Shown: positions 48,021 to 58,035, counted from the first letter of the stretch. The stretch: DNA of 64,000 nt from Topomyia yanbarensis (GCF_030247195.1 NC_080671.1:414046044-414110043); one strand, 5' to 3'. A program made the numbers and translations. The notes: generated by a model from the sequence alone, not told the origin.

Positions 48021-48272
48021 CCCGAGCAAATATTCATGGGTTCAAACACCACACAACCCCTTGAAAAGACCATGAGCATGGTCCATGCCCACTTTCACAA
48101 CCATTAAAACACCATTAAATGGTCTCAATAACCCATAAATATACCAACGTATGGTTTTTTCATGGGATCTACCGGATCATGACGATGGTGTTTTCGTGGG
48201 TTGAACCCATTTCAAACACCCATGTACAACCCCATGAGTATGGGGGTATTATGGACTTTACGTTTGCTCGGG
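48021..48272. mobile_element. MITE with CCCGAGCAAA ends
   Basis: CCCGAGCAAA at 48021 and its complement TTTGCTCGGG ending 48272. The interior is rich in CATGGG / CCCATG motifs (sub-terminal repeats) and has no coding capacity. Target duplication unclear. Confidence 0.65.
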
Positions 48273-48646
48273 TTAACGATGGTAGCATTAACGTGCATCA
48301 AGGGAGCATGAACGATGTCGATATGGACTGTATGGCAATGCCGTAAAAAAGGTTTCCAATCGCAATGGCAAATCGGACGCAAGTAATTCTAATGGCCAGC
48401 CACAAATATTCCTTTATTATTTTTATTTTTTCCATCTATTACTTATTTAAAATACTGAGGACTCAGTTAAGCTAACGCATTGAATCGTGTCAAATAAACA
48501 ATATTCATAAAAAATAGTTTAATTGAAACGGTTGCATCCGTATAGTTTCTCTAATCGATATTGAAATAAGAAGTCATATATGGCAGGGCCCGTCAGTACT
48601 TCAAACCCCGGGGCCCGGCGCGGCTCTCGACGGCCCTGTTTGTCTG

Positions 48647-48834
48647 ACGCGGTACCCGGGTACCTTTTTAAGTTTCAATTAATGAAATTCCCATGTTGTA
48701 TACATAGCTGGAAATTGAAACTTTGTGACATATTAGAACTTCACTAAGTCAAGCTTTTGGGTTAATAATATTGTTGATATAGTAAGTGGGGGGGGGGGGG
48801 TGAGGAGGGGCTCCTGAATGTTTTTACTACGTAA
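48647..48834. repeat. remnant of a GGTACCCGGGTACC-ended element
   Basis: Begins ACGCGGTACCCGGGTACC, like the end of the neighbouring inverted-repeat element at 48835, and includes a G-run of 14. Possibly a second, older copy. Confidence 0.4.
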
Positions 48835-49018
48835 CAGGCCGACGTGGGTACCCGGGTACCTACAAAACTGAAATGTCAATAACTAAGGCAATTTCTAACC
48901 GATTTCGACATTTTTGGGTGTTTTGGATTCAGGAACTCATCCACTATTAGACTTGGGGGTGAATCGGGTTACTTCATTCGGTTCCGGGGAATCCGGATTT
49001 CCGGAAGTCCCAGTACTG

Positions 49019-49031
49019 GGATACTATTTGT
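49019..49031. repeat. target-site duplication, left
   Basis: GGATACTATTTGT, repeated exactly at 50317-50329, flanks the ORF1-only LINE copy. Confidence 0.85.
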
Positions 49032-50316
49032 TTGTTGTTTGTTGTTTATTTATTAAGGCTTTAACCTCGAGGGTCATTCGCCTTTTTGAAAATAATGTAC
49101 ATTTCAAAAATTACAAATTCAAAATTTCATTCAAAATAGATATCGAAATATATATAAACCATCGAACATTATTTTTGTCGACTATCCTGGGTGCACTGCT
49201 TTCCGTTTCTTGTGTTGACTTTCTTTCTCGGTGGTGAGCGATGGTCGGGTGTACCTTCTGCTGCTTGCTGATCAATCTGTCTGCCTTCCCCCTCGCTTGT
49301 GTTTGTGTCCATATCGTCATCACTAGAATGGTTGTCGCTGTTAGATTTTTGGTGCTTTTTGTGTTTTCGAGTGACTTTGATATAGCCGTCTTCTTTCTTG
49401 TTTATTACATCCCTGCGTACGGTGAGTATTGGCTTTGGGATGCCGTGGAATATTGTTTGTCCGGCATTCATTTGTTGGCCGGCTGTTTGTTGTGTATCAG
49501 CAAATGTTGAAGGTTGTTTGGTAGTGGTGGTTGAAGATGAGTTTTCTTTAGTTGTTTTGGCGCATGGCTTACCGTAGTGTGCAGTCTGATTACAGAACTG
49601 ACACGTGGGCGCCTGCCCAGGGTATGTGCATAGGGTTCTTTGTATGTAGTTAACACCTTGAGATGATCTGCCCTCGAAAGTCAAGTAAGATGGTATAGGT
49701 TGGTACAGCCGCATTCGCACAACCCGAACACCGTTGAGAATGCCAGGGAAAAAGTTTCTCCAAGTGTCGTTAGAGACGGATTCCACTTCTACATACTTCG
49801 ACATGAATCTTTTAATATAATCCGTGCTAGTACGAGGTGCCAGATCATGGAGGCGAATTTCCGTTAGATCAAGGTCCATATACACGGGGATCTTGGTTTT
49901 GACGTTTTCATATTCCACGTCATGTTGCATGTTGTTCTTTGCTACGAAGCTTTCTGCCTCGGCTAAGGAGTTGAACGTTATTAGTACTACATTCCTGGTG
50001 TGGTGAAGCTGGACGTGTGATATCTCTGTAAGATCAAGTTCCATTTTCACCTTGACCAATTGTTCCACCTCGCGCACTGAAGGTCTAAGACGGGTTTGCG
50101 AAAAATCAATCGCGATTGTGTTCTCCCGTAATGGGCGAAATTTATTTTGTTGTTCACTCATTTCACTCGCAGTTAGCTGCAACGGAATTTTCCTGTGTCT
50201 ATATGCTACACGTACACGTTAGAGCAGCGCGGCGCGGGTAGTATTTTTTGTTTGTGTGCTGTTCGCAAGCAGGTCGCTTTTTGGCTTCTGATCTGTACGA
50301 GATGAGGAAGCAGACT
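49032..50316 (-). mobile_element. ORF1-only LINE copy (HAL1-like), LOA-like family
   Basis: 1,285 bp between perfect 13-bp duplications. On the minus strand it has a 5' leader from 50316, one ORF (50182-49169), a short 3' UTR (GGCGAATGACCCTCGAGGTT, AAAGCC) and a tail of AAACAAC/AAACAA repeats. No endonuclease or RT is present, yet both the 5' leader and the 3' tail are, so it is a complete non-autonomous unit rather than an ordinary 5' truncation. The tail matches the SINE at 12591-12745. Confidence 0.8.
49169..50182 (-). CDS. LINE ORF1 protein (gag-like, CCHC knuckle), 337 aa, intact
   Basis: Residues 25-100 and 100-165 look like two RRM-like nucleic-acid-binding segments (VVLITFNSLAEAESFVAKNN; EIRLHDLAPRTSTDYIKRF), followed by IPSYLTFEG and one CCHC knuckle C194-X2-C197-X4-H202-X4-C207. 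The C-terminal 130 residues are Ser/Thr/Gln-rich with a basic KVTRKHKKHQK patch and an acidic SDDDMDTNTSEGEG stretch. The role inferred from the family is binding LINE RNA. The start could be Met1 or Met8 (MSEQQNKF); Met8 is perhaps more natural. No ORF2 follows. An intact frame suggests a young insertion or selection on the master copy. It resembles relics at 12758-13078 and 14366-14530. Confidence 0.8.
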   Translation of the reverse strand: MQLTASEMSEQQNKFRPLRENTIAIDFSQTRLRPSVREVEQLVKVKMELDLTEISHVQLHHTRNVVLITFNSLAEAESFVAKNNMQHDVEYENVKTKIPVYMDLDLTEIRLHDLAPRTSTDYIKRFMSKYVEVESVSNDTWRNFFPGILNGVRVVRMRLYQPIPSYLTFEGRSSQGVNYIQRTLCTYPGQAPTCQFCNQTAHYGKPCAKTTKENSSSTTTTKQPSTFADTQQTAGQQMNAGQTIFHGIPKPILTVRRDVINKKEDGYIKVTRKHKKHQKSNSDNHSSDDDMDTNTSEGEGRQIDQQAAEGTPDHRSPPRKKVNTRNGKQCTQDSRQK

Positions 50317-50329
50317 GGATACTATTTGT
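50317..50329. repeat. target-site duplication, right
   Basis: GGATACTATTTGT, partner of 49019-49031. Confidence 0.85.
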
Positions 50330-50796
50330 GAACTTCAATGGAATACTAGCAATATGGGTATCAAAATTCTTGGAATTGCATCAGTAGGCTGTATCTCGTG
50401 GTTTTGGAACCATTTGGTTATTTGACCCCGGAACGGACATTCCGGAGCAGGTTCCCGTGGGGCCGTGAGTGACCATTTCATTCCAATTCCATTTTTCAAA
50501 TTGCCATAGGGTCCCGTAACAATAAATAACATACTCCCGAGACAATTTAAAGAGTTTTGATACTTATATTGCTAGGACATTATTAAAATTTACAATTCAA
50601 TTCCTAGTACTGGAACATTGCCCCGGAAAATCCGGATTACCAAGAACCAGATCCATTCACCCGGTTCACTTTTACAGAATCAAAAAGTGTACAAGTTCCT
50701 GCATCCAAAACATCTAAGTGTCCAAATCGGTTGAAGGAAGCCATAGTTATGAGCATTTCAATTTGTGGGTAGCCGGGTACCCACGTTGGCCTGTTA

Positions 50797-51255
50797 AAGG
50801 TGTTTTTTTGTTGGACACAGAACAGTTAATGGGTCAAACTTTTGTTCAGGTTTCAACTTTCAAATATCTCGGGGTCTGGTTCGACTCTAAAGGTACCTGG
50901 GGATGTTACATTCGGTATCTGAAACTGAAGTGCCAACAATGATCAACTTTCTTCATACAATAACCGGAATATGGTGGGGCACCTGATCGAGCTTTACCAA
51001 GCAACAATATTATCAGTGATGGAGTACGAATGCTTATGCTTTTGCTCCGCTGCGAACATGCATTTCATCAAACTGGAACGAATCCAATATTGTTGTTTGC
51101 GTATTACTGCGCTCGACGCATACGATGGGCCTAGAAATGCTATCCGGCGATATCTTAAAACCATTAGTAATTGCAAATTACTATGGATTTTTTTTGTCGA
51201 GTTCAATTCTCAAACCCGCTTTATGTCCTTGTATTTCGATTACATGCACAAAATA
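50797..51255 (+). pseudogene. Jockey relic copy 2: RT C-terminal part
   Basis: Reads GQTFVQVSTFKYLGVWFDSK, GTWGCYIRYLKLKCQQ, then frameshifted DLIELYQATILSVMEYEC, FCFCSAANMHFIKLERIQYC, CLRITALDAY. This is the thumb and C-terminal region of Jockey RT, and it follows the part lost at 43478, so the element spans 39.8-51.25 kb including its guests. It ends where the 12-bp minisatellite begins. Confidence 0.7.
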
Positions 51256-51256
51256 T

Positions 51257-51600
51257 TCGCGTAAAATCTCGCGTGAAATTTCGCTTGAAATCCGCGTGAA
51301 ATTCCGAATGAAATTTCAGGAAAAATTCCGCGTGAAATTTCACGTCAAAACTCGCTTGCAATTTTGCATTGAAATTCCACGTGAAAATTCACGTAAAAGT
51401 CCATACAAAATTTCATGTAAAATTCCGCGTGAAAATCGTGTGAAGTTTCTCGTGAACTTTTGCGGTTTGTTCCGCGTGAAATTTTATTTTAAATTTTGCG
51501 CGAACTTTCGCATGAGATATCGTATGAAAACTCGCGTGAAATATTGCGTGAAATTACACATAAAATTTCGTGTGAAATTTCACGTGAAATTCCGTATGGA
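51257..51600. repeat. 12-bp palindromic minisatellite
   Basis: About 28 imperfect units of GTGAAATTTCAC / GTGAAATTCCGC type. The consensus GTGAAATTTCAC is a perfect palindrome. A 186-codon frame runs through it (51125-51685) because 12 is a multiple of 3. Its VKF/RVK periodicity is a repeat artefact. Confidence 0.9.
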
Positions 51601-51699
51601 ATCAATCTATACATTGCATAATATCATTCAAAAATACATTCAAGTCAAGAATTGTTTAAAGTCTCTTTTGACCAACACTAAATGAATTAGTAGTAAAGG

Positions 51700-51910
51700 A
51701 CGATGCAGACCATACATCAGCTTCCGTCAACGTCAACGGAACGTCACCGTTCCGTCAGGATAAGTTCTCTTGTGCCCGTTCACATGTGCCGCACGTCAAA
51801 ACGTTCCGTGCCGTGGATGTTGTGCTTCCATTTAACTGCATGTAACTAATTTTGACTTTCCGTTGACGTTCCTTACCGGTGACGGAAACCTGATGTATCG
51901 TGTGAATCGT
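51700..51910. mobile_element. MITE with ACGAT...CATACATCAG ends
   Basis: The left end ACGATGCAGACCATACATCA is the imperfect reverse complement of the right end (ACGATTCACACGATACATCA read inward), followed by CTTCCGTCA / TTTCCGTCA. The interior is full of AACGTTCCGT-type motifs. Non-coding. Confidence 0.7.
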
Positions 51911-51920
51911 ACTTAACTGA

Positions 51921-52088
51921 CCCAGTTAAGCTCAGCCGGAAATGAACTGGAGTTCCGGCTGGTTCCAGATCGCATTCCGGCTCCAGTGACACAACCGATT
52001 CTAGTTAGAATCGGTTGTGTCACTGGAGCCGGATTACGAACTGGAACCAGCCAGAATTCCAGTTCAGTTCCGGCTGAACTTTACTGGG
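51921..52088. mobile_element. palindromic MITE family A, copy 1
   Basis: CCCAGTTAAGCTCAGCCGGA to its complement at the right end; nearly the whole 168 bp folds back on itself. The core is ACAACCGATTC ... GAATCGGTTGT. Flanked by GA on both sides. Confidence 0.9.
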
Positions 52089-53934
52089 GATCAAGTAACT
52101 ATTATTACTTCATCGATTGAATGTTCAATTCGCTTCATCTGAGAAACACTCTCATACTCATGCCGCGCAAGGCCCCAAATTCGAATTACCATCGAACAAA
52201 AGCAAACGCAATCAGTTTCATCGAACACATTTTTACGGCCTGTTTACAGCAAAGTGCGATGTGTATCATACAACAACCGAATGCTGTCTCGTTGAGTAAA
52301 ACGGCAATATAATACCCTACGGCAATCTAGTAAAAATTGACTCTATTTTCCACCTAACACCTTTCAAACCCCTCTCCACGAAGCAGACCGCCTGGGTTGA
52401 CCGGAAAAGCGAGTTCGATACTATTAACTGAGCCGGAAAATTGCCTGCTGTAGTGAAAAGTGTCACCTTCAGGCGCATTGCTGCTTCCCGGAACTATGGT
52501 CACAGTAATGGGTAGCAATTTTCGAAATAAGCAATCACTACGCTGCAAATGACGAGTAACTTTTAACGTTAAAAAATTAACCTGTCCACTTTATTGCGCT
52601 TTCGCATCACCGTGATAGTAGTAATAGTACGATTAATTAACGAACTTCGATGATAAACGATGCGATGGCAAGTATAAGACCAACCGGGCAAACTCGGCGT
52701 GATTGCACTAAACACGACGGTCTTCGTTATACGGGTTGGTTCCCGGATAGGCAGTAGAATTAAAAGTCATTTTTGTCAGCTGGAGTTGAATTTGAATTGA
52801 GTTCTGATTAGATTATTATAAGTTATTTAATTGTATTTACACCATGGAGAAGTAATGGTTGAATTAATGAAAATAATATTACTATATTTGAGCCATAAAA
52901 CGACTAAATTTTATATTCATGCAATTCTTGTAGAAATAGAGCTCATCTGGTTGGGTGGATAGTTTCATCCATCACGCATGTGTTATTAACAATTTATCAC
53001 ACATTTTATCATAACAAAGTTATACGAAAAAAACACGCTCGTAATAATTGCTGTCGATTACAAAAGCATTCAGAGTCGAAAAAACATGACTACAATTCAT
53101 CGTAACACTTTTTTGGGAAATATCCTAGGCCGCATGAGGCCATGGCGATGAAAAGTTTTCCCCGTTTCCAAAGTGACGTTAATCGGCCATAAATTCAGTC
53201 ACACTGAGGGCAAATTATTTTAAGTAGGTAATAATTTTCTTCCGTTACTATTACGTTCCAGTCGGCAGCACTATGCGAACCAGTATGACACCATTGGAGG
53301 CGATTCTTTTCTAATAGAGTAATAGACTTTCTCCCCATTTTCGGGAGCTGCTCTGTTGATGCACAATGACGATAGACGACGAAGAGTTCCTTAAGAACCC
53401 ATCCTCGCAGCTCAGAGGCGTTGTGTTGTCACCATCATTGTTGTGCCGGTCGTTCTCAACATACGACACACAACATGATGTGCAAGGAAACGCGACAATT
53501 ACCTCCGAAAGTGATATAAATTTAGTAGTGTAGTTATACATTTTTAATCTGGTGCTCGTGGCAACCCTAGCGATGCATGTTACTATCTTTGTTGGATGCT
53601 GCAGTGGTGTAAGCACTAGGATGTCTCAAAATAACATCATGTTGAAAAAGTCTTCGGGCTCACTTCTTAACGGGGAAGTCTGGTGTAGACTTCTTTTTTC
53701 CGCTGAGTCTCCCGCAATCTCGGTGGCCACGCTGATTTTTTTTATTTTTAGTAGAAAAACTCTAGAAAGAGAACTGCGGAGAGAAAACCAGCATTTTTGG
53801 CAACATATGCCCCGGCATGGAATGCTCGTATATGTGGCTCTGAGTGACTGAAAATAATCGTACACAATGCATGTAAAAATAAATCTTAACATTACACGAA
53901 AAATCCATTGTTGTCGTAAATCAAAATAACTTTC
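52089..53934. other. no gene recognised
   Basis: Unique-looking sequence. Opposed open stretches at 53311-53616 and 53552-53892 have no recognisable motifs, and there is no tandem or inverted structure. Confidence 0.4.
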
Positions 53935-55243
53935 GGTTTGAGCACTTTACACCAGAAGCCCCCCTCAAATGAAAGGTTTGGGTATGAGGACCACTTTCTT
54001 CTTCGCTACTGGTGGCGACGTTTGATTTTTTTTTGAATTTTGTAAAATTTCAAATTCATGCCTGTTGAAGTGCTCCTGAACTGTCTTAGATTTGTTTCAG
54101 CAGTTTTTTTATTTTTCTGGAGATCCTAATTGAGAAATTTGGCGTGTTAGTTTGTACAAATTTTGAATTATAAGAGCGGCAGAGCCATTCAAACTTAGTA
54201 AAAAGTGCAATTTTTGGTCTTTTTCAATAGTTTTTCTTCAAAACTGGGTGTCTTCAAAATTTTAAAAGTATAGGAAAAGTTCACTTCAAAAAGCTGTGCC
54301 GAAAACAAAGGCATGTTGTTGAAGAATAATAGAGGATGAGTTATTTAAGTTTTTGTTATATAACCTTTAACATTTTTAGCAACTATTCCTCAAAATTAAT
54401 ACTATTCCAAAAAATAAAACAATACAAATGTGCTTAGACCACATATTGTTTATTGGAAAATAGAATGAAAATTATGAAAAATGGCGTTTTCAGTTTGTCT
54501 TTAGTACATCAGGATCAAGTTTAATGAGCATTAGATGACTTTTTGTACTATCAATTATAAGAATAATGATAACTTTGCAATTTTCTAATGATGTTATGAA
54601 AAGTCAATTCTCCATAATTACTTCTAGGAGGCTCATTCATCAAAATTATTGTATTACAAGATGTACTGCATACTTTTGTTAAACTTTTTCGAAAATACAA
54701 AGCCTCCACCTCTAGGGCCAGATCACTCTTGGAATGTATAACAAATTTGCATCAAATTAGAAAAAAATGCCTTTAATTTCCATTTTTGCATCAACTTTGC
54801 ACTTGTAGGTTTTTGGCGTTTTACAGGCAACGCAAAATGCATGATGAATTTCTTTTTTGATGGAAAGTAATAGTAGATACAGAACAGATAGTGTAGTAGA
54901 TAGATCTACTAAAGAAATGCATTTAGTTTCGCTGATTTTTCAAAACACGTCACAAGTAATCTGAATGCAACATGCTTGGGGTGGATGTTTTGCGAATAAA
55001 CTGTCAGATCAGTAGCAAATCTTTAAAAGTTTACGTTATTTATACATTTTTGATAAAATTGGCCTTTGTTGTATGAAAAAATGAAAGTAAAGTCACAGAG
55101 AACAGACGTCCATCTGCAGCATTCAACTTGTGTAAAATCTCTAACGGTTTCGAAGGTAGTTTGGATATCTAAACCAGGTGCGCTACTGTCGTCATGTTTT
55201 TTTGTGGCTGAGTGCGACAGAATTGACAGCGGTTATTCCTCTA
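53935..55243. other. no gene; contains repeat shared with 39.3 kb
   Basis: AT-rich. 54465-54610 matches 39295-39440. Nothing else was recognised. Confidence 0.4.
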
Positions 55244-55402
55244 CCCAGTCAAACTAGTCCGGAACCGATTCGGACTTCCAGCATGAATTCCAGCTCAAAT
55301 GCGTCAACCGATAGAGTCGGAATCGGTTGTTTTCTTTGATCTAATTTCCATGCAGAATCCATCCAGGATTTCGAACCGGTTCCGGAATCGATTTGACGGA
55401 TA
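55244..55402. mobile_element. palindromic MITE family B, copy 1
   Basis: Preceded by TA. Starts CCCAGTCAAACTAGTCCGGA, ends in a degraded GATTTGACGG. The core is CAACCGAT ... ATCGGTTG. Arms partly decayed. Confidence 0.75.
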
Positions 55403-56039
55403 GTTGGGATAGGTTGGTGTGGCGGCGCTAGTGTTTTTAGTATATTAATTCAAATGTTTACACACGTTTTTTAAATATTTTTGTTCGATGTCTGTTCTCT
55501 GTGGTAAAGTGGAAGAAAACTAATTTCCTTCAAGATGGTAATAGATTTATTATGCAAAACAGGGGTAATATAGCATATTTTTTAATTTTTCTTTTTCAAC
55601 CGGTAAAACCACTTCGTACAAGGTTGTGTATGTTCGAAATGAGGGTTAATCCTTGCCAAAAGTGAATTTATACTGGTTATGCTTTGATTGGTTGTTTAAA
55701 TATTCTTAGCTTGGGGTGTTGTGAACCGTAACCTAGAAGTACAGTATACACATTTTCGAAGATTTCTTATGTTTAACTTGAGTGTATCTACTAAAAACTA
55801 TTATCATTAACTTCCAAATTGTTTTTCTTCCCCTCTGAGTCCATTATTTACTATAATTGATGCGTATTTACGGAAAAAATTGAATAATTACATCAAATTA
55901 CTTATACTTCCAAACCACATTCGTCCACCAAAACGGATTTTAATTAAATGAGTGGATTACATATTATTTATTGTATAATGAAAATGTCAAAATAGAAATT
56001 TCGGACCCTCTCCGAAATTTTTTTCTGGATCGGCTCCTG

Positions 56040-56209
56040 CCCAGTTAAACTCATTCAGGAACCGGTTCTGATTTCTGAATGGAGTCATTATGGATTCCAA
56101 ATCAAATGCAACAACCGATTCCGACTCAGAATCGGTTGTTGCATTTGATTTGGAATCCATACTGACTCCATTCTGGATTCCGAATCAAATTCCGAATGGT
56201 TTGACCGGG
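56040..56209. mobile_element. palindromic MITE family B, copy 2
   Basis: CCCAGTTAAACTCATTCAGG ... TGGTTTGACCGGG. The centre is a near-perfect palindrome around CAACCGATTCCGAC / GAATCGGTTG, with ATGGATTCCAAATCAAATGC arms inverted. Confidence 0.85.
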
Positions 56210-56238
56210 TGGTCGCTACAGTTGCTAAATTACACCTA

Positions 56239-56387
56239 CCCAGTAAAGTTCAGCCGGCTGGTTCCAGCTGGAATCCCGGCTCCAGTGACGCAACCGATTC
56301 TAACTAGAATCGGTTGTGTCACTGGAGCCGGTGTGCTAACTGGAACCAGCCGGACTTCCGGCTCATTTCCGGCTGAGCTTCACTGGG
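56239..56387. mobile_element. palindromic MITE family A, copy 2
   Basis: CCCAGTAAAGTTCAGCCGGC to the inverted end CCCAGTGAAGCTCAGCCGGA. TA on both sides (56237-56238, 56388-56389). Same core as copy 1. Confidence 0.9.
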
Positions 56388-56934
56388 TAAAATTGTTCAG
56401 ACCAGTGATGTCAAATGTGAAGATATGTCTTCATTTTGAAGACATTTGAAAGACTGTGAAGACAGGTTTTTCATCTTCCAGACAATTTTTCGGATGTTTA
56501 CTTGATTTCTGGCAGAATGCTGGCTCAAAACCAAAAACCGGTTCAGAATCCTGGTCGATGAAGACAAATGAAGACATTTTTATTGGCATTTTGCTGCAAA
56601 GGTTAATTACCTGCTGCGACATACACAGGTTAATAGCATAAACAGGATTAGTGTGCTTTCATATTGTGCCTTGCAGTCAGGGTGGCCAGACCTACTGATT
56701 TATCGGTAGTCCTACCGATTTTGGTCTTCCCTACCGATTCACAGACGACCAAAGCAAAACTACCGATATTTTGTTATTCCTACCGAAAACTACCGATTTT
56801 TATTGATTTTGGACACATCCTACTCAACATTCAGTTTTTGGGTTGGATTTGGTCTAAGATCTGTGTTGTCAGTATTTTACAATTCTATGTCAATACTACG
56901 TTTTTGGGACAACAACCCGGCCTACTGATAACTA

Positions 56935-57294
56935 CCCTCTAAGAACGGTTGGTTTCAAAATCGTCCAATGACAACGTCCAAATAACCGTTTAACAACGTC
57001 CATCGTTGGACCCGTGTTGAATGATTTTGAAACATTTCTCGACAAACATATGATTACGGCCTAAAAGCCAACTGTCAAAATCCACTTTGAATGAAAATTC
57101 CGGACAAACCGTTACTAGCCGAACACAGTTCACAACAGTATATGAAAGAAAAACTTTTCTCTTTCGTTTACTACCAACATCTGTGATTGGCGTGTAATGG
57201 TTTGTCCGGAATTCCCATTCAAAGTGGATTTTGACAGTTGGCTTTTAGGCCGTAATCATATGTTTGTCGAGATTTCTTTGGACGTCTCAGTGGG
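56935..57294 (+). mobile_element. TA-flanked MITE family C, copy 1 (interrupted)
   Basis: TA at 56933-56934 and 57295-57296. CCCTCTAAGAACGGTTGG start and GACGTCTCAGTGGG end. Same as copies 2 and 3 once the 57038-57271 element is removed. Size and TA target suit a Tc1/mariner-type MITE. Confidence 0.85.
57038..57271. mobile_element. 234-bp foldback element D
   Basis: Arms of about 75 bp, nearly perfect inverted repeats, starting CTCGACAAACATATGATTAC. ATTT on both sides (57034-57037, 57272-57275). Interrupts MITE C copy 1 at a site intact in copies 2 and 3. Confidence 0.9.
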
Positions 57295-57369
57295 TACCGA
57301 TAAACTTTTAGTGACCCTACCGATATTGAGGAATTCTATCTGGCCATCCTGCTGCTATTTTTGACACTG

Positions 57370-57517
57370 CCCACTGAGACGTCCAAAAAATTGTTTCAAA
57401 ATCGTTCAACACGGGTCCAACGATGGACGTTCGTTGAACGGTTATTTGGACGATGTCAAAATTGGTCCAACGAATGTCCTTCATTGGACGATTTTGAAAC
57501 CAACCGTTCTTAGAGGG
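57370..57517 (-). mobile_element. TA-type MITE family C, copy 2
   Basis: CCCACTGAGACGTCC ... ACCGTTCTTAGAGGG: the reverse orientation of copy 3. Flanking TA not preserved (TG / TG). Confidence 0.85.
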
Positions 57518-57548
57518 TGCGCTAGTCTGTGTATAAAGTGTCTGTAAT

Positions 57549-57592
57549 ACTAACTCCATTCAGAAATCCGAACCGGTTCCGGAATGAGTTAT
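57549..57592 (-). mobile_element. MITE family B fragment
   Basis: ACTCCATTCAGAAATCCGAA with CCGGTTCCGGAATGAGTT matches one end of family B copy 2 in inverse orientation. It joins directly to a truncated family A copy. Confidence 0.65.
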
Positions 57593-57593
57593 A

Positions 57594-57735
57594 GAGTTAA
57601 GCTCAGCCGGAAATGAACCGGAATTCTGGCTGGCTCCAGTTCGCATTCCGGTTAGAATCGGTTGTGTCACTGAAGCCGGAATACGAACTGGAACCAGCCA
57701 GAATTCCAGTTCATTTCCGGCTGAACTTTACTGGA
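57594..57735. mobile_element. MITE family A, copy 3 (outer bases lost)
   Basis: GTTAAGCTCAGCCGGAAATG ... CATTTCCGGCTGAACTTTAC. The left central arm is partly deleted, so the palindrome is asymmetric. Confidence 0.8.
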
Positions 57736-57782
57736 AAGAATCTCTATCTGCCCACATTACCACGGCAGATGGATACCTAACC

Positions 57783-58008
57783 GGAGGCGAGATGCCCCAC
57801 CTGCCAACACCGATCGCCTCAATACATGCCGACAAGTGACGGGCGAACGAAATGCAGGCTCAGATGCAACAACCAGGCGGATGGCTGCGTTCTTTGCTAT
57901 GAATATTAACCCCGCCATTCGCATGCCTTTTGCCTGCCGTTCGCACGCCATCCGGTCGCCAGCATGCCTGCCGGCGGATGGTACCTTCGAGTGGGGCATC
58001 CCGCCTCC
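57783..58008. mobile_element. GC-rich inverted-repeat element
   Basis: GGAGGCGAGATGCCCCAC is inverted as GTGGGGCATCCCGCCTCC. The interior is rich in GGCATGC/GCATGCC and GGCGGATGG motifs. Much GC-richer than its neighbours. Open stretches on both strands are incidental. Confidence 0.7.
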
Positions 58009-58035
58009 CATAGAGTAACAAATAATTCAAAGTTG

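Larger units (their letters stand above)
43479..48638. mobile_element. 5.16-kb hAT-like non-autonomous element, composite
   Basis: Flanked by TTTGTCCG (43471-43478) and TTTGTCTG (48639-48646), an 8-bp duplication with one mismatch. The ends CAGGCCCGACGAGAG and (reverse complement) CAGGGCCGTCGAGAG form short imperfect TIRs. An 8-bp duplication and CAGG ends suit hAT. No transposase was found. The interior is itself a host for other elements (43906-44207, 44657-47252, 48021-48272). It breaks the Jockey RT frame. Confidence 0.65.
48835..50793. mobile_element. inverted-repeat element with ~190-bp arms, KpnI/SmaI-type ends
   Basis: The left arm from 48835 (CAGGCCGACGTGGGTACCCG) is the imperfect reverse complement of the right arm ending 50793 (CAGGCCAACGTGGGTACCCG read inward). 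Shared internal landmarks include ACCGATTT, GTTTTGGAT, CAGGAACT, GGTGAAT and AATCCGGATTT. The flanks TAA / TTA extend the symmetry. The original element was about 0.66 kb. A LINE copy plus one 13-bp duplication (49032-50329) enlarges it. Confidence 0.75.
56678..57351. mobile_element. CAGGGTGGCCAGA-ended element (hAT-type ends), host of a nest
   Basis: Ends CAGGGTGGCCAGA and (reverse complement) CAGGATGGCCAGA. The interior is rich in CTACCGAT motifs on both sides of the insertion at 56935-57294, showing that the halves belong together. CAGGGTGGCC is a typical hAT-type terminus. No clear 8-bp duplication (TTGCAGT / CTGCTAT). Confidence 0.7.

Noticed and set aside
51125..51685. 186-codon plus-strand frame with VKF-type periodicity
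   Set aside because: Product of the 12-bp minisatellite fused to Jockey RT remains.
57836..58018. Coding exon or CpG island suggested by high GC and open stretches on both strands
   Set aside because: The GC-rich block is bounded by inverted GGAGGCG/CGCCTCC ends, so it is better explained as an inserted repeat.
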